Assembly (NCBI GenBank): GCA_905182855.1
Contig: CAJJDA010000008.1
Location: 1 to 64,000 of the forward strand
DNA length: 64,000 nt
Source: a gamma proteobacterium HTCC2207
GTDB taxonomy: Bacteria > Pseudomonadota > Gammaproteobacteria > Pseudomonadales > Porticoccaceae
Direction: 5' to 3'
Positions 19,379-27,602 of the stretch are shown in pieces. Below the pieces are notes generated by a model. The model did not search any database. It was not told the origin of the DNA and worked only from the letters and a program-made list of their open reading frames with translations. The translations under genes were made by a program, and so were the position numbers. Positions within the stretch are counted from its first letter, which is position 1, and every line of letters begins with the position of its first letter.

Positions 19379-20013
19379 TGTTTTTTTCTGCGCTGCAATC
19401 AGCTGCACTGGAAGGCGTCGAAAAGATGATCAATGCCGCACTGGTCTACGATCCATCAACGCGGCGCCAGCTGACAGCCCTACAGGGCAAAATATTATTG
19501 GTCGAAAGTTCTACCCCCAGTTTACGGATTGCCGTTGAAGTCGGAATTAGTGGCGTACTGTTACATAACGATTGGCAAAATAGTGCTGATGTCCATATCA
19601 GCGGGTCACTGATCTCGATTCTGAATATGGGTATTAATGCCGGCGAAATGCGCTCTTTTTCGGGTACCGGTGTGAATGTAACAGGCAACTTAGAATTACT
19701 GCGCCAGCTCAACCTAACTATGGCGGGGCTAGATATTGACTGGGAAGCGGCTCTGGCTGAACTCGTGGGAGATGTGCCAGCCCATATCCTCAGCGATGCC
19801 GCGCGCAAGACAGCCAATGCCCGTGCCGACACATTACAACGCGCTAAATCGGCCGTTGTGGAAGTCAGTCAAGAAGAACTGAGGCTCAGCCCCAGTAAAA
19901 ATGAGTTCGACGAATTCGTACTCTCAGTACGTCATTTAGCTACGGATACCGAGCGTCTTTCCGCGCGAGTAAATCGGCTCCACAGTCTGTTTCAACCGAG
20001 GAATGCGCCCTAG
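19378..20013 (+). CDS. ubiJ: Ubiquinone biosynthesis accessory factor UbiJ
   Basis: A 211-residue protein with an N-terminal SCP2-like sterol-carrier domain (roughly residues 15-110, including LVYDPSTRRQLTALQGKILL and HISGSLISILNMG). A helical charged C-terminus follows (SPSKNEFDEFVLSVRHLATD and the closing RLSARVNRLHSLFQP). UbiJ binds isoprenoid quinone intermediates and holds the cytoplasmic Ubi complex together for aerobic ubiquinone synthesis. Start and stop overlap the ubiE stop and the ubiB start by one base each, which indicates tight translational coupling and supports the identification. Confidence 0.92.
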   Translation: MFFSALQSAALEGVEKMINAALVYDPSTRRQLTALQGKILLVESSTPSLRIAVEVGISGVLLHNDWQNSADVHISGSLISILNMGINAGEMRSFSGTGVNVTGNLELLRQLNLTMAGLDIDWEAALAELVGDVPAHILSDAARKTANARADTLQRAKSAVVEVSQEELRLSPSKNEFDEFVLSVRHLATDTERLSARVNRLHSLFQPRNAP

Positions 20014-21619
20014 TGACTCGACTTCGCCGCTCTGGCAAAAATCGCCTCGATTGTTGGCAAATATCGATTGGACGACCTACTGGACAAGGGCTCTCTACCC
20101 TTTTCCATAAGAGCGTTGCTGGCGCCGGCTATGCTATTTGGCCGACCTAAGGGTGGCCGGGGTGAGCGGCTTCGCAAAGCTCTGGAAGATCTGGGACCCA
20201 TCTATATTAAACTGGGGCAACTGTTATCGACAAGACCCGACCTGGTGCCTGCTGATATCTGTTCCGAGTTAGCTGCCCTGCAAGACAGCGTACCCCCCTT
20301 CTCTTCAGCGGTGTTCAAAGATATAGTCGAAACGTCTCTCCGCGGCAGCGTGCTTGATTTGTTTCAGAGTTTTGACACAGACCCCCTGGCTTCAGCCTCT
20401 GTAGCTCAGGTGCATGCCGCCGTCTTAGCCGATGGCCGCAATGTTGTGGTTAAAGCGGTTCGTCCAGGCATTGAGAAAACCATCCGTAAAGACATCGCAC
20501 TAATGTATACACTGGCGCACCTGCTCAATAAATATAGCGCCGACGGCCGACGGTTGCGACCCCTAGACGTGGTTAAAGATTACGAGATAGTTATTCTCGA
20601 TGAACTCAACTTGCAAGCTGAAGGCGCCAATGCGTCTTTGATGAGACACAACTTCGACGGATCACCGCTGGTTTATGTACCCGAGATATACTGGCCCTAT
20701 TCCAATGAAAACCTATTAGTGATGGAGCGTATTTACGGTATCCCTGTTACCAATATGGGCGACTTGGAAGCCGCAGGTGTCGACTTAAAAATTCTCGCCA
20801 GAGCGGGGCGTGGAAATATTTTTCACACAGGTGTTTGAACATAATTTTTTCCATGCCGATATGCATCCAGGTAATATTTTTGTGGATGCAAGCAACCCAA
20901 AATCACCCTCTTATATAGCCATAGACTGCGCCATTATGGGTTCATTATCTAACGAGGATCAGTTTTATCTGGCGCGCTGCTTACTGGCAATCTTTAAGCG
21001 CGATTATCGACAGGTGGCAGAGTTACATATACGTTCAGGCTGGGTACCCAAGGATACCCCACCCAGCGAATTCGCCGGTGCCATACGCTCAGTATGTGAA
21101 CCCATTTTTCAGCGTCCACTCAGTGAAATTTCCCTAGGCGATGTGCTGGTTAGCCTGTTTAATGCAGCGCGACGGTTTAATATGGAAGTGCAGCCGTCTT
21201 TAATACTGCTACAAAAGACGCTGTTGAACGTCGAGGGCCTAGGGAGGCAGATGTATCCTGAGCTAGATCTCTGGACTACCGCCCAGCCTTTTTTAGAGCG
21301 ATGGCTTAAGGAGCGCTATTCTCCCAAGAGCGTCTTGAAGCAAGTTAAGCGACATATTCCCGATTGGTTAGAACAGCTGCCGCAAATACCGCCGCTAGTC
21401 TTTCAGGCCCTAAAGAACCTACAGGAGACTCCCATCGCGCCCACTGAGGTCATCATAGAGAAGACCCGTTCAAATAGACTTATGGCGCGCCTTGGTGCTG
21501 CTGTCGGCGGTGTGGGTATCGGGCTAGCGTATCCACTCTGGGCAGAACCTATTACTCAGATTCCTGGCATCAGTCTAATCTTGGTCAGTGTCGGCCTGCT
21601 CATGCTGCTGTTGCGCTAG
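20013..21619 (+). CDS. ubiB: Ubiquinone biosynthesis regulatory protein UbiB, two frame breaks
   Basis: An atypical kinase-like ATPase of the ABC1/ADCK family. The GTG at 20013 overlaps the ubiJ stop. Removing one T near 20031 gives [20 protein letters not shown], a typical UbiB N-terminus. The KxGQ motif is in [16 protein letters not shown], the ATP-site region in [11 protein letters not shown] and [11 protein letters not shown] second extra base (A at 20800) breaks [20 protein letters not shown]; beyond it [12 protein letters not shown] and [11 protein letters not shown] complete the site. The C-terminus has two hydrophobic helices ([23 protein letters not shown]). The corrected length is about 534 residues (E. 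coli 546). Both breaks look like errors. Confidence 0.94.
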
Positions 21620-21651
21620 TGGTACTATGGCTTTAAATATATACTGCGACC

Positions 21652-22035
21652 ATGAAAACATATCTCGATGAAATAGCCTGGAACTCCGATGGTTTAGCGC
21701 CGGCGATTGCCCAAGATGCCGATACCGGCTTAATTCTGATGGTCGCCTGGATGAACCGAGAGGCTCTTGCCTTAACCGTCAACGAAAACCGCGCCGTCTA
21801 CTGGTCTAGATCACGGCAGAAACTATGGCGCAAAGGCGAGGAATCCGGCAATGTACAGCAGCTGCGAGAACTGCGTCTGGACTGTGATAACGATGTTATT
21901 ATGATGCAGGTCGAGCAGATTGGTGGCATAGCCTGTCACACCGGCAGACGCTCCTGTTTTTATCGGGTACTGCGCGATGGGCAATGGCAGAGCGTCGATA
22001 ACGTGATTAAAGATCCTAAGGAACTATATCAATGA
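21652..22035 (+). CDS. hisI: Phosphoribosyl-AMP cyclohydrolase HisI
   Basis: A 127-residue enzyme for the third step of histidine synthesis, opening the adenine ring of phosphoribosyl-AMP. [34 protein letters not shown] and the zinc-site segments [20 protein letters not shown] and [10 protein letters not shown] are all present, including the conserved cysteines. It overlaps hisE by 4 bases (ATGA). Here hisI and hisE are separate genes, as in pseudomonads, not fused as in enterobacteria. It lies in the ubi-his-tat run rather than in a his operon. Confidence 0.96.
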   Translation: MKTYLDEIAWNSDGLAPAIAQDADTGLILMVAWMNREALALTVNENRAVYWSRSRQKLWRKGEESGNVQQLRELRLDCDNDVIMMQVEQIGGIACHTGRRSCFYRVLRDGQWQSVDNVIKDPKELYQ

Positions 22036-22367
22036 GTGACGTTGTATTACAGCGCCTGATGGAGGTTTTGGAGGCTCGTAAGAAAGCCTCTGCTGATGAC
22101 TCTTATGTTGCAAGCCTACACTCAAAGGGGCTCAATAAAATCCTCGAAAAAGTGGGCGAGGAAAGCATAGAAACAATTCTCGCTGCACGTGATGCTGAGG
22201 TCAGTGGTGACAATACAAAGCTGATCTATGAGACCGCGGATCTCTGGTTTCACAGTCTGGTAATGCTGTCGCATCTTGGCGCAAACGCCGACTCTGTATT
22301 GGAAGAACTTGAGAGACGCTTTGATTTATCGGGTCTTGATGAAAAGGCACAACGAAATACTAACTAG
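22032..22367 (+). CDS. hisE: Phosphoribosyl-ATP diphosphatase HisE
   Basis: A 111-residue all-helical MazG-like pyrophosphatase that converts phosphoribosyl-ATP to phosphoribosyl-AMP, the second step of histidine synthesis. The motif [20 protein letters not shown] followed by [11 protein letters not shown] carries the acidic metal ligands, and [17 protein letters not shown] is the second conserved helix. It is translationally coupled to hisI and is followed by tatA after 15 bases. Confidence 0.95.
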   Translation: MSDVVLQRLMEVLEARKKASADDSYVASLHSKGLNKILEKVGEESIETILAARDAEVSGDNTKLIYETADLWFHSLVMLSHLGANADSVLEELERRFDLSGLDEKAQRNTN

Positions 22368-22382
22368 ACAGGAGACTTAAGC

Positions 22383-22582
22383 ATGGGTTTTGGCTGGCAA
22401 GAATTAATCATTATTTTGGTCATCGTGGCATTAATCTTTGGCACAAAAAAGTTGCGTAACATTGGCTCTGACCTAGGCGGCACCTAGAAAAGGGCTTTAA
22501 GGAGTCTATTTCCAGCGACCCCAAGGAAGACGAGTCGGCGGATTCAGACACCTCGGTCGAGAAAAAAGACGCTGCTGAATAA
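22383..22582 (+). CDS. tatA: Sec-independent translocase subunit TatA, one frame break
   Basis: A short Tat component. The reading begins [20 protein letters not shown], the single membrane helix, followed by [13 protein letters not shown], the amphipathic helix. The frame then hits a TAG at 22484-22486. Adding back one C in the CC at 22483/22484 gives [20 protein letters not shown], with an acidic tail ending KKDAAE and a total of about 66 residues, normal for TatA. It forms the size-adjustable channel of the Tat pathway. tatB follows after 3 bases. The break is read as a missing base in a C run. Confidence 0.9.
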
Positions 22583-22585
22583 GCT

Positions 22586-22930
22586 ATGTTTGATATAGGC
22601 TTCTCTGAGTTAGTTGTTATCGCGGTGATTACGCTAGTGGTGGTCGGGCCAGAGCGTCTGCCCGAGACCGTTCGCTCTATTAGCCTATGGATTGGTCGTA
22701 TAAAACAGATGTTTTCTACCGCGCAGAAGGATTTGGAAAATGAAGTCGGCATGGATGATATTCGGCGACAGCTTTACAATGAAAAAATCATGCGCGATAT
22801 CAGCGACAGTAAAACTGATATCGACAATGTTATAGCCGAAGCAAAAGTCGACGTAAATTCAATTTTGCCAAGTGATAGTATGAAGCTTGGTGGCGATATA
22901 GGATCGTCTAAAGACGCCAAAAATGACTGA
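22586..22930 (+). CDS. tatB: Sec-independent translocase subunit TatB
   Basis: A 114-residue protein with the TatB pattern: MFDIGFSELVVIAVITLVVV membrane helix, the GPERLPETVRSISLWIGRIK amphipathic helix and a long charged tail. TatB pairs with TatC in the receptor complex that recognises twin-arginine signal peptides. It overlaps tatC by 8 bases. MsrP, encoded at 11270-12280, is a likely client. Confidence 0.93.
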   Translation: MFDIGFSELVVIAVITLVVVGPERLPETVRSISLWIGRIKQMFSTAQKDLENEVGMDDIRRQLYNEKIMRDISDSKTDIDNVIAEAKVDVNSILPSDSMKLGGDIGSSKDAKND

Positions 22931-23666
22931 ACAAGAATCCCTAAGTAGCCAGCCTTTCATGGACCACTTGATTGAATTTAGAGATCGCGCCCTGCGCATT
23001 GTTATCTCCGTTTTAGTCATCTTTGCAGGCCTATTTGCCTTTAGCAACGAGCTGTACCTTTACATTTCCGAGCCGATTCGCCAGCACCTCCCGGCCTCAT
23101 CTACCATGATAGCTACCGAAGTCGCGTCGCCTTTTTTAACGCCCTTTAAACTGACTATGGTGTTATCTATTTTCGCCGCAATGCCCTATATCCTCTATCA
23201 GGTTTGGGCATTTTTGGCTCCGGGCCTGTATCAGCGAGAAAAGAAAATTGTAATTCCCCTATTCATCTCTAGCGTACTGCTATTTTATGGCGGCATGGCC
23301 TTTGCGTACTATGTCGTGTTTCCTCTGGTTTTTCTCTTTTTCACTAGCATAGCGCCGGAAGGTATTAGCGTAATGCCGGATATCCGTAGTTATCTAGATT
23401 TCGTGCTGAAACTATTTTTTGCCTTTGGATTGAGTTTTGAAATTCCAATCGCAGTGGTTATTTTATCTTGGATGGGAGCGGTTGACCCCGACATTCTGGC
23501 CAAGAAGCGCCCCTATGTTTTCGTACTATGCTTCGTGTTGGGCATGTTACTGACGCCTCCCGATGTGATTTCCCAGACATTATTGGCCGTTCCCATGTGG
23601 CTATTGTTTGAAATCGGAATCCTATTTGGTCGTCTGGTCAGCCCGCTGGAAAAAGACCAGCCTTGA
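22923..23666 (+). CDS. tatC: Sec-independent translocase subunit TatC
   Basis: A 247-residue polytopic membrane protein. The family N-terminal segment FMDHLIEFRDRALRI is at residues 12-26, followed by six predicted helices. Between them are PFLTPFKLTMVLSIFAAMPY, the conserved LYQVWAFLAPGLYQREKK loop, and FGLSFEIPIAVVILSWMGAV. TatC binds the twin-arginine signal peptide. Its last 29 bases overlap the 3' end of the convergent esterase gene, an unusual but possible arrangement. Confidence 0.96.
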   Translation: MTEQESLSSQPFMDHLIEFRDRALRIVISVLVIFAGLFAFSNELYLYISEPIRQHLPASSTMIATEVASPFLTPFKLTMVLSIFAAMPYILYQVWAFLAPGLYQREKKIVIPLFISSVLLFYGGMAFAYYVVFPLVFLFFTSIAPEGISVMPDIRSYLDFVLKLFFAFGLSFEIPIAVVILSWMGAVDPDILAKKRPYVFVLCFVLGMLLTPPDVISQTLLAVPMWLLFEIGILFGRLVSPLEKDQP

Positions 23667-24597
23667 TAGCCCGATAGTGCGTTGCTAGAGCCGCTTTAGA
23701 AATTGCCGCATCTGGAACTATGAACTCAAACGCATGGAATCCTCCGGAGAAAATCTCTAACTGCGTTGGCACCCCGGCTTTTTGCAATCGCTCTGCGTAG
23801 TCGCGGTCTTCATCAATGAACATGTCCACCGTCCCCACCGCTATATAGGTATCTGGCAAGCCCTCTAGATTTTCGGCACGACTGGGTGCCGCATAGACGC
23901 TAGGAAGCACCTGATCGCTCTGCTCGGTTCCCAAATAGGCATCCCAGCCTTTTAAATTAGACCGCCGGTTCCACACGCGCTCATCAGTCACGCTGAAGCT
24001 GGAGGGGCTAGCACAACGGTTATCAATCATCGGGCATAAAAGCGCCTGAAAAATCACTTTAATCTCTCCTCTGTCTCGGGCTAACAGACCCAATCCAGCC
24101 GCCAGACCCGCACCGGCGCTGAGACCACCAATACCAATGTAATCCCTATCGATCTGTAACTGATCACAGTTCTCACTGAGCCAGTGCAATGCCGCGTAAC
24201 AGTCATCCATGGGTGCTGGAAATGGATGCTCTGGGGCTAACCGATAATCTACCGATACCACCACGGCACCCAGATTCTCCACTAACTGACGAGCCCTATA
24301 ATCGTCTTCATGCAGGCTGCCAATACAGAAACCGCCACCATGTATCCATAATAGAGCGGGTAGTTTTTGCGTCTGATCAGCCGGACGATAAACCCTTACG
24401 TTGACATCGGGCCCCTGGACACAGGGCACCTGAAAGTCGGCACTCGCTACGTTCTGTATAACCGGAAGCGTGGCGACCAAATCCCCATAAAACTGAGCGA
24501 ACATATTGCGCGTTGAGGGTAGGTCCGTCCAGATATCCATTGCAGGAAATGCGTCGAGAGCAACGGCAAGCTCTGCATCCAGTAATGATAGATTCAT
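23638..24597 (-). CDS. Alpha/beta hydrolase of the hormone-sensitive lipase family
   Basis: A 319-residue esterase. The oxyanion-hole motif is LLWIHGGGFCIGS, the nucleophile elbow GIGGLSAGAGLAAGL, and the acid and histidine are in AVGTVDMFIDEDRDYAERL and EIFSGGFHAFEF. These define the family-IV (HSL) carboxylesterases that act on short acyl esters. No signal peptide is seen, so it is probably cytoplasmic. Its 3' end overlaps tatC by 29 bases on the other strand. The natural substrate is unknown. Confidence 0.9.
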   Translation of the reverse strand: MNLSLLDAELAVALDAFPAMDIWTDLPSTRNMFAQFYGDLVATLPVIQNVASADFQVPCVQGPDVNVRVYRPADQTQKLPALLWIHGGGFCIGSLHEDDYRARQLVENLGAVVVSVDYRLAPEHPFPAPMDDCYAALHWLSENCDQLQIDRDYIGIGGLSAGAGLAAGLGLLARDRGEIKVIFQALLCPMIDNRCASPSSFSVTDERVWNRRSNLKGWDAYLGTEQSDQVLPSVYAAPSRAENLEGLPDTYIAVGTVDMFIDEDRDYAERLQKAGVPTQLEIFSGGFHAFEFIVPDAAISKAALATHYRAIKAGLFPAG

Positions 24598-24629
24598 AAA
24601 ATATTCCTAAAATTATTCATTGAAGGTGG

Positions 24630-25007
24630 TTATTTCACCACCAATATATAGCCATCGCGACCGACCAAAGTGAACGCCGATCTTTCATGAAGTTCTCCCT
24701 TGACCCCATCTCTTTTATAGCTGGCCCTAAACTCTACCCAACCTTCGTTACCGGAAGATCCTGACCCAATCACCCTAAGGCCCAGCCATTCCTGACTAGT
24801 CTCTGACAGCTCTTTAGGCGTCAAGCCCCTGGCCATAGGCGCAAACCATGTCTTAAGGAGATATTCACCACAGCCCCCCAAGGCATAGGCACTGTAGCGG
24901 GAGCGCATCAACTGCTCAGGTGTTGTAGCGACCTTTCTCTGCTTAATAAAGGGCTCGCAGCACTGTGCAAAAGTCTGCTGACTGCCACAGACACAACAAT
25001 TATTCAT
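24630..25007 (-). CDS. YchJ family protein with SEC-C metal-binding motif
   Basis: A 125-residue protein of the UPF0225/YchJ family. The N-terminal zinc-binding SEC-C motif is CCVCGSQQTFAQCCEPFI, followed by TPEQLMRSRYSAYALGGCGE and a SnoaL/NTF2-like domain ending in SAFTLVGRDGYILV. Its function is not established. It lies 22 bases upstream of the esterase start in the same direction and may share its transcript. Confidence 0.88.
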   Translation of the reverse strand: MNNCCVCGSQQTFAQCCEPFIKQRKVATTPEQLMRSRYSAYALGGCGEYLLKTWFAPMARGLTPKELSETSQEWLGLRVIGSGSSGNEGWVEFRASYKRDGVKGELHERSAFTLVGRDGYILVVK

Positions 25008-25087
25008 TTAATGCTTCTCTAATTAGATAAACACACCTACTCTGGTTTAAAATAATACATTATATCTAGCCAACTGTGAGTTTTAAC

Positions 25088-25573
25088 ATGCCAAGTTTAG
25101 ATGTCGTTTCTGAAGTCGATACTGCCGAAATTTTAAATGCCACTGACAACACCAAGCGCGAACTGACCACCCGCTTTGACTTTCGTGGCGTCGATGCCAG
25201 TATCACCTTGGCCAATGACATTGTCACACTCAAGGCAGAGTCTGACTTTCAATGTCAGCAGCTACTGGACATTCTCCGGCTCCAGCTGGTTAAACGCAAT
25301 ATCGACCCCAGGGTTGTCGAGTGTAATGATGAGGCGCTCCACAGCGGCAAAACCTTTTCCCTCAACGTGACCTTCAAGCAGGGAATTGCAGCGGATATCA
25401 GTAAAAAGATGGTTAAGCTGATCAAGGACAAACGGCTCAAGGTTCAGGCGGCTATACAGGGGGAGGAAGTTCGGATTAGTGGTAAAAAGCGCGACGATCT
25501 TCAAGCGGTCATGGCAACCATACGTGAGGCAGAACTAGGCCAGCCTTTTCAGTTTAAAAACTTTAGAGACTAA
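25088..25573 (+). CDS. yajQ: YajQ family nucleotide-binding protein
   Basis: About 161 residues from ATG at 25088; a GTG at 25076 is also in frame, but [11 protein letters not shown] is the family start. The two ferredoxin-like halves include [13 protein letters not shown] and the conserved [20 protein letters not shown] and [20 protein letters not shown] segments, ending [12 protein letters not shown]. Homologues bind cyclic di-GMP or nucleotides in some species, and the cellular role varies. The gene is single and convergent with msrB. Confidence 0.93.
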   Translation: MPSLDVVSEVDTAEILNATDNTKRELTTRFDFRGVDASITLANDIVTLKAESDFQCQQLLDILRLQLVKRNIDPRVVECNDEALHSGKTFSLNVTFKQGIAADISKKMVKLIKDKRLKVQAAIQGEEVRISGKKRDDLQAVMATIREAELGQPFQFKNFRD

Positions 25574-25616
25574 CCAACCGCTCAGGCTGCCGGAAACTCA
25601 GTGAGCCATCGCCCTT

Positions 25617-25985
25617 TTATACTTTGGGGATAAATCTCATCGAGATGGAATTGACGCAGTGACGAGTGTTCTTAGCGGTATACCCCTCGCCCTCAAATAC
25701 ATGGCCTAGATGTCCCTCGCATGCTGCACAGACGATCTCTATACGCCGACCATCCTCATCCATTTCACGCTTAACCGCACCCTCTGCGGCATCGTCAAAG
25801 CTAGGCCAACCACAGTTAGAGGCAAACTTGTGCTCTGAACCATAGAGCACCGCGTCACATTGTCGGCAGACATACTGGCCTGCCGCCTTATTGTCAGTAT
25901 ACTCGCCAACAAAGGGTCTCTCGGTGCCCTTTTGTAGGATCACATGCTGTTCCTGTGCGTTCAATTCATTGTAATTATTAGACAT
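25617..25985 (-). CDS. msrB: Peptide-methionine (R)-S-oxide reductase MsrB
   Basis: A 122-residue cytoplasmic methionine-R-sulfoxide reductase. Two CxxC zinc pairs (YVCRQCDA and IVCAACEG), the SNCGWPSFDDA motif and the catalytic cysteine in NTRHCVNSISMRFIP are present. It starts with the stop codon of the thiamine-kinase-like gene overlapping by one base, making it the last gene of the run that begins at the TPP riboswitch. Whether it is really repressed by thiamine diphosphate, or has its own promoter, cannot be told here. Confidence 0.95.
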   Translation of the reverse strand: MSNNYNELNAQEQHVILQKGTERPFVGEYTDNKAAGQYVCRQCDAVLYGSEHKFASNCGWPSFDDAAEGAVKREMDEDGRRIEIVCAACEGHLGHVFEGEGYTAKNTRHCVNSISMRFIPKV

Positions 25986-26740
25986 TATATTTTCTCATAA
26001 GGTGATTTTTGTACCGCCAGCCAGAGTTGATCCATCGTCTGCTGCAGCTGCATCAGGGGCTCTACGGTAGCAGCCTTATCCCGATGTGCATCATCAATGA
26101 GTCCACAGAGGCGCAATCTATCCAGACCCGGATGACCGATGGCAGCATATTCCCAATCGAGGATAAATACACCCAAATCATTGATAATGATGTTCTCTGG
26201 AACCAAATCATGATGACAGATAACCGGCCGCCATTTCGCTTCATCAATCGCGGTGGCAGCAGCCTCCATTGCCTCTATCGAAGGCGTCAACAAGATGTCC
26301 TCAGGCAGTTGACTCATATACTGTCGACAGTATTCGAGATAACGTCGACATACCATACCATCAACATCAATCGCCTGTATTCTATCCAAAGCGTCAGACA
26401 GTAACTGCATGATGTGGCCGCTTTCTGAACTGCCACAACGCATCGGTCTACCTTCAATATATTGCGAAACCAGTACCTCCGCAGCCGAAAAGTAAGTCTG
26501 CGGGACAATGCCTGTAGCCTGAAGTTGGCTTAAGATCTGCCCTTCACGGTGCCGATCGATACCCAAGCTGGCACTTAACGGAGAATTGACTCTGACTACC
26601 GCATGACAGTTTGCTGCGGTAACGAGAAAGGTCCTGTTGGTTCGACCACCCAGAAGCTCTCTAACTACTTCTGGCTGAGCCTGAAGTGGCTTGGCCGCGC
26701 CCAGATCCCACTGGCGCCAGCTAGATAGAGTCCGATGCAA
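25985..26740 (-). CDS. Phosphotransferase, probable thiamine kinase
   Basis: A 251-residue aminoglycoside/choline-kinase-fold protein. The glycine-rich N-lobe is ELLGGRTNRTFLV with the likely ATP lysine replaced by histidine or arginine nearby (CHAVVRVNS). The catalytic loop is VICHHDLVPENIII, and the metal motif is FILDWEYAAIGHPGLD, as in ThiK. It starts at a TTG that overlaps the pnuC stop by 20 bases; the start is uncertain. Its place in a TPP-riboswitch operon makes thiamine the probable substrate, giving thiamine monophosphate and trapping imported vitamin. Confidence 0.75.
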   Translation of the reverse strand: MHRTLSSWRQWDLGAAKPLQAQPEVVRELLGGRTNRTFLVTAANCHAVVRVNSPLSASLGIDRHREGQILSQLQATGIVPQTYFSAAEVLVSQYIEGRPMRCGSSESGHIMQLLSDALDRIQAIDVDGMVCRRYLEYCRQYMSQLPEDILLTPSIEAMEAAATAIDEAKWRPVICHHDLVPENIIINDLGVFILDWEYAAIGHPGLDRLRLCGLIDDAHRDKAATVEPLMQLQQTMDQLWLAVQKSPYEKI

Positions 26741-27320
26741 CAGCCGCTGAGTTCTGTCTATGATAATTTTTTCTCCAGGAAAAGTAGCCTACCGCGGCCA
26801 GTACGAGATACAGCACAAACATAGCGGCAGTCTGATGCAGCCCTCTATCCAGATACAAAAAGATCGAAACACTATCGATCACAATCCAGTATAACCAGTT
26901 TTCCAGTACCTTTTTGGCGACCATAACTGTGGTTAGTATACTTGCCCAGGTGGTAAATGAGTCGACATAAGGAAGTCGCGCGTCGGTGTTGGCGCCAAGT
27001 AAATAACCTGACACTACCGTAGCCAGCAATATGATCAGCAGCGCACGGATATGGTTTCTCAGATTCCAGGTCGCTATCAAAACCCCCTGACCAGAAGAGC
27101 CTCCATGCTGCCACTGATGCCAGCCATAAATAGCCATAGCCATATAATACAGATTCAGTCCAGATTCCATGTAGAGGTTAACATCACCAAAAATCCACAC
27201 ATAGATAGCGGTGCTAAAAAATGCACAGTACCAACATAGGCTATTTTCTTTCATGGCCAAAATGAGATAGGCGATCGACAACACTACCGCCAATGTCTCA
27301 AGGTTAACCCAATCAAACAT
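26721..27320 (-). CDS. pnuT: PnuC-family transporter, probable thiamine transporter PnuT
   Basis: A 199-residue inner-membrane protein with about seven helices. ENSLCWYCAFFSTAIYVWIF and NLYYMAMAIYGWHQW are PnuC-family signatures, and LENWLYWIVIDSVSIFLYL is the conserved substrate-binding WxxW-type helix. PnuC proteins carry nicotinamide riboside by facilitated diffusion; PnuT members carry thiamine. The TPP riboswitch upstream, the YkoF-like gene 3 bases before it and the kinase after it point to thiamine. Substrate assignment is from context. Confidence 0.85.
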   Translation of the reverse strand: MFDWVNLETLAVVLSIAYLILAMKENSLCWYCAFFSTAIYVWIFGDVNLYMESGLNLYYMAMAIYGWHQWQHGGSSGQGVLIATWNLRNHIRALLIILLATVVSGYLLGANTDARLPYVDSFTTWASILTTVMVAKKVLENWLYWIVIDSVSIFLYLDRGLHQTAAMFVLYLVLAAVGYFSWRKNYHRQNSAAVASDSI

Positions 27321-27323
27321 GTG

Positions 27324-27572
27324 CTATAGCGCCCTGTAGCCAGGAATTATTTTAGCCACATAGACCGCCATATTAAATTCCTCATAGCATGCCGCAATAC
27401 AGTCCTGTACGCATTGCATGGCATACTGGTACTCACCCTGAACTACCGTACTGGTCGGAAAGGTAGTCACGGTCAGATCATCAAACTGATTAATCCTAGT
27501 AATAAAACCATCAATAGGCGTGATAAAATCTTCCCGATTAGGGTACATGCTAATATCAATGGTGACGTCCAT
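27324..27572 (-). CDS. YkoF/MTH1187-like thiamine-binding protein
   Basis: An 82-residue single-domain protein. VTIDISMYPNREDFITPIDG, VTTFPTSTVVQGEYQYAM and VYVAKIIPGYRA resemble the YkoF/MTH1187 ferredoxin-like fold that binds the thiamine pyrimidine ring. No signal peptide is present, so it is cytoplasmic. It lies between the TonB receptor and PnuT genes in the TPP-regulated operon and may buffer or channel thiamine. The assignment rests on both fold-like sequence and context. Confidence 0.75.
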   Translation of the reverse strand: MDVTIDISMYPNREDFITPIDGFITRINQFDDLTVTTFPTSTVVQGEYQYAMQCVQDCIAACYEEFNMAVYVAKIIPGYRAL

Positions 27573-27602
27573 GCTGCTACTCCTATCAATTAAATGAAAT
27601 CG

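Noticed and set aside
25985-26740. Aminoglycoside resistance phosphotransferase
   Set aside because: The fold is shared, but position in a TPP-riboswitch operon next to PnuT and a YkoF-like gene makes a thiamine kinase far more likely.
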